Positions 6,076-6,584 of a stretch of DNA of 6,584 bases are shown in pieces (positions within the stretch are counted from its first letter, which is position 1; the number at the start of each line of letters is the position of its first letter). The notes under the pieces were generated by a model. The model had not been told where the DNA came from, did no database searches, and saw only the letters and a list, made by a program, of their open reading frames with translations. The DNA comes from Clostridia bacterium (GTDB lineage: Bacteria > Bacillota > Clostridia > Oscillospirales > Acutalibacteraceae). Made by a program: the position numbers and the translations under genes. Location of the stretch: assembly GCA_017559885.1 (NCBI GenBank), contig JAFYQN010000178.1:1-6584 (forward strand), read 5' to 3'.

Positions 6076-6584
6076 ATGTTTAAAAAAGCATTAGCGTTTA
6101 TTATGGTATGTGTTATGTCATTTACGATTTTTGGTTGCAATGAAAAATATACACAAACCGATTTACCCAAATACGCGGCTCAAGAGTTTGAAATTTCAGG
6201 ATTTTGGGCGCCTTACGATATTAGCGAAGAGGGGCTAACACTTTATAAAGATGCGGGTTTTAACACCCTTGCCATGATAAACCACTCACTCGGTAATACC
6301 AGCGAAGAACAGTTTTATCTTGGTTCCAAACGTACAATGACGGCGCTTGAAAACTGTCGAAAAGTAGGGCTTAATGCAATACTTAATTACAACGATTGGA
6401 AAGCCGAACAATGCGAGGGTGAGGACTATAACGGTGAAACTCCATTTAGCAAATATGATTTATATGGCGATTACAAAGATATAATCACCGGTGTTCATAT
6501 TTGTGACGAACCCAACAAAAAAACAATGAATGAAATGGCCAAAAAAACCCTTGTAGAGGATTTTAAAAAGGTTTATCCCAATGC
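6076..6584 (+). CDS. Lip4: lipoprotein with TIM-barrel glycoside-hydrolase-like domain (subtype A), 3' end outside window
   Basis: A fourth paralog, with 169 complete codons visible, no stop, and the frame open at the window end. The signal peptide MFKKALAF onward ends in IFGC (18-21). Cys21 aligns with the lipidation Cys of the others, but the lipobox is less canonical, with Ile at -3 and Phe at -2. Barrel landmarks are GFWAPYDISEEGL (42-54), Asn69-His70 followed by SLGNTSEEQF, LNYNDW (103-108) and GVHICDEP (139-146) with Asp144-Glu145-Pro146. These loops match Lip1 closely, including a 44-bp stretch (6274-6317) with a single difference from 1847-1890. The segment after DEP (NKKTM and the following AKK) is closer to Lip3. 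It starts 24 nt after the Lip3 stop without terminator or promoter, so it is probably cotranscribed with Lip3. Confidence 0.82.
   Translation, partial: MFKKALAFIMVCVMSFTIFGCNEKYTQTDLPKYAAQEFEISGFWAPYDISEEGLTLYKDAGFNTLAMINHSLGNTSEEQFYLGSKRTMTALENCRKVGLNAILNYNDWKAEQCEGEDYNGETPFSKYDLYGDYKDIITGVHICDEPNKKTMNEMAKKTLVEDFKKVYPN

Noticed and set aside
5952..6170. Minus-strand open frame spanning the Lip3-Lip4 junction
   Set aside because: It is antisense to the conserved end of Lip3 and the signal peptide of Lip4. Both sense genes are supported by homology to neighbours, and nothing supports the antisense frame.

Overview
The window is AT-rich DNA with compact, same-strand genes, strong purine-rich Shine-Dalgarno sites, U-tract terminators and lipoprotein signal peptides. 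This fits a low-GC Gram-positive anaerobe of the Clostridia type, perhaps from gut or rumen. The evidence is style and family membership only, so no genus is offered. Everything reads rightward, and no RNA genes, transposases, CRISPR arrays or phage genes were seen.

Layout: (1) 2-1645, the 3' part of a Na+/phosphate cotransporter with a C-terminal PhoU-like region, its start lying before the window. (2) 1658-3061, 3168-4547, 4654-6051 and 6076-6584 (cut by the window end), four tandem paralogous lipoproteins, here called Lip1 to Lip4. Each has a signal peptide with the lipid-attachment Cys at residue 21, a TIM-barrel resembling glycoside-hydrolase clan A or GH42-like proteins with an invariant Asp-Glu-Pro at the end of predicted strand 4, and a C-terminal beta domain. 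(3) Two nearly identical intergenic cassettes, Lip1/Lip2 and Lip2/Lip3, each a rho-independent terminator followed directly by a strong promoter.

The signals predict three transcripts: transporter plus Lip1, with Lip1's SD overlapping the transporter stop; Lip2 alone; and Lip3 plus Lip4, 24 nt apart with no terminator. The paralogs fall into two N-terminal subtypes in the order A-B-B-A (Lip1/Lip4 and Lip2/Lip3). The subtypes do not hold along the whole gene: the middle of Lip3 resembles Lip1, and Lip1 and Lip2 share a 112-bp perfectly identical tract in the C-terminal domain. This looks like a tandem array shaped by duplication, recombination or gene conversion.

The likely role is a set of membrane-anchored, extracytoplasmic carbohydrate-active or carbohydrate-binding proteins with related but distinct specificities. 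Substrate, catalytic competence and any functional link to phosphate uptake cannot be read from the sequence.
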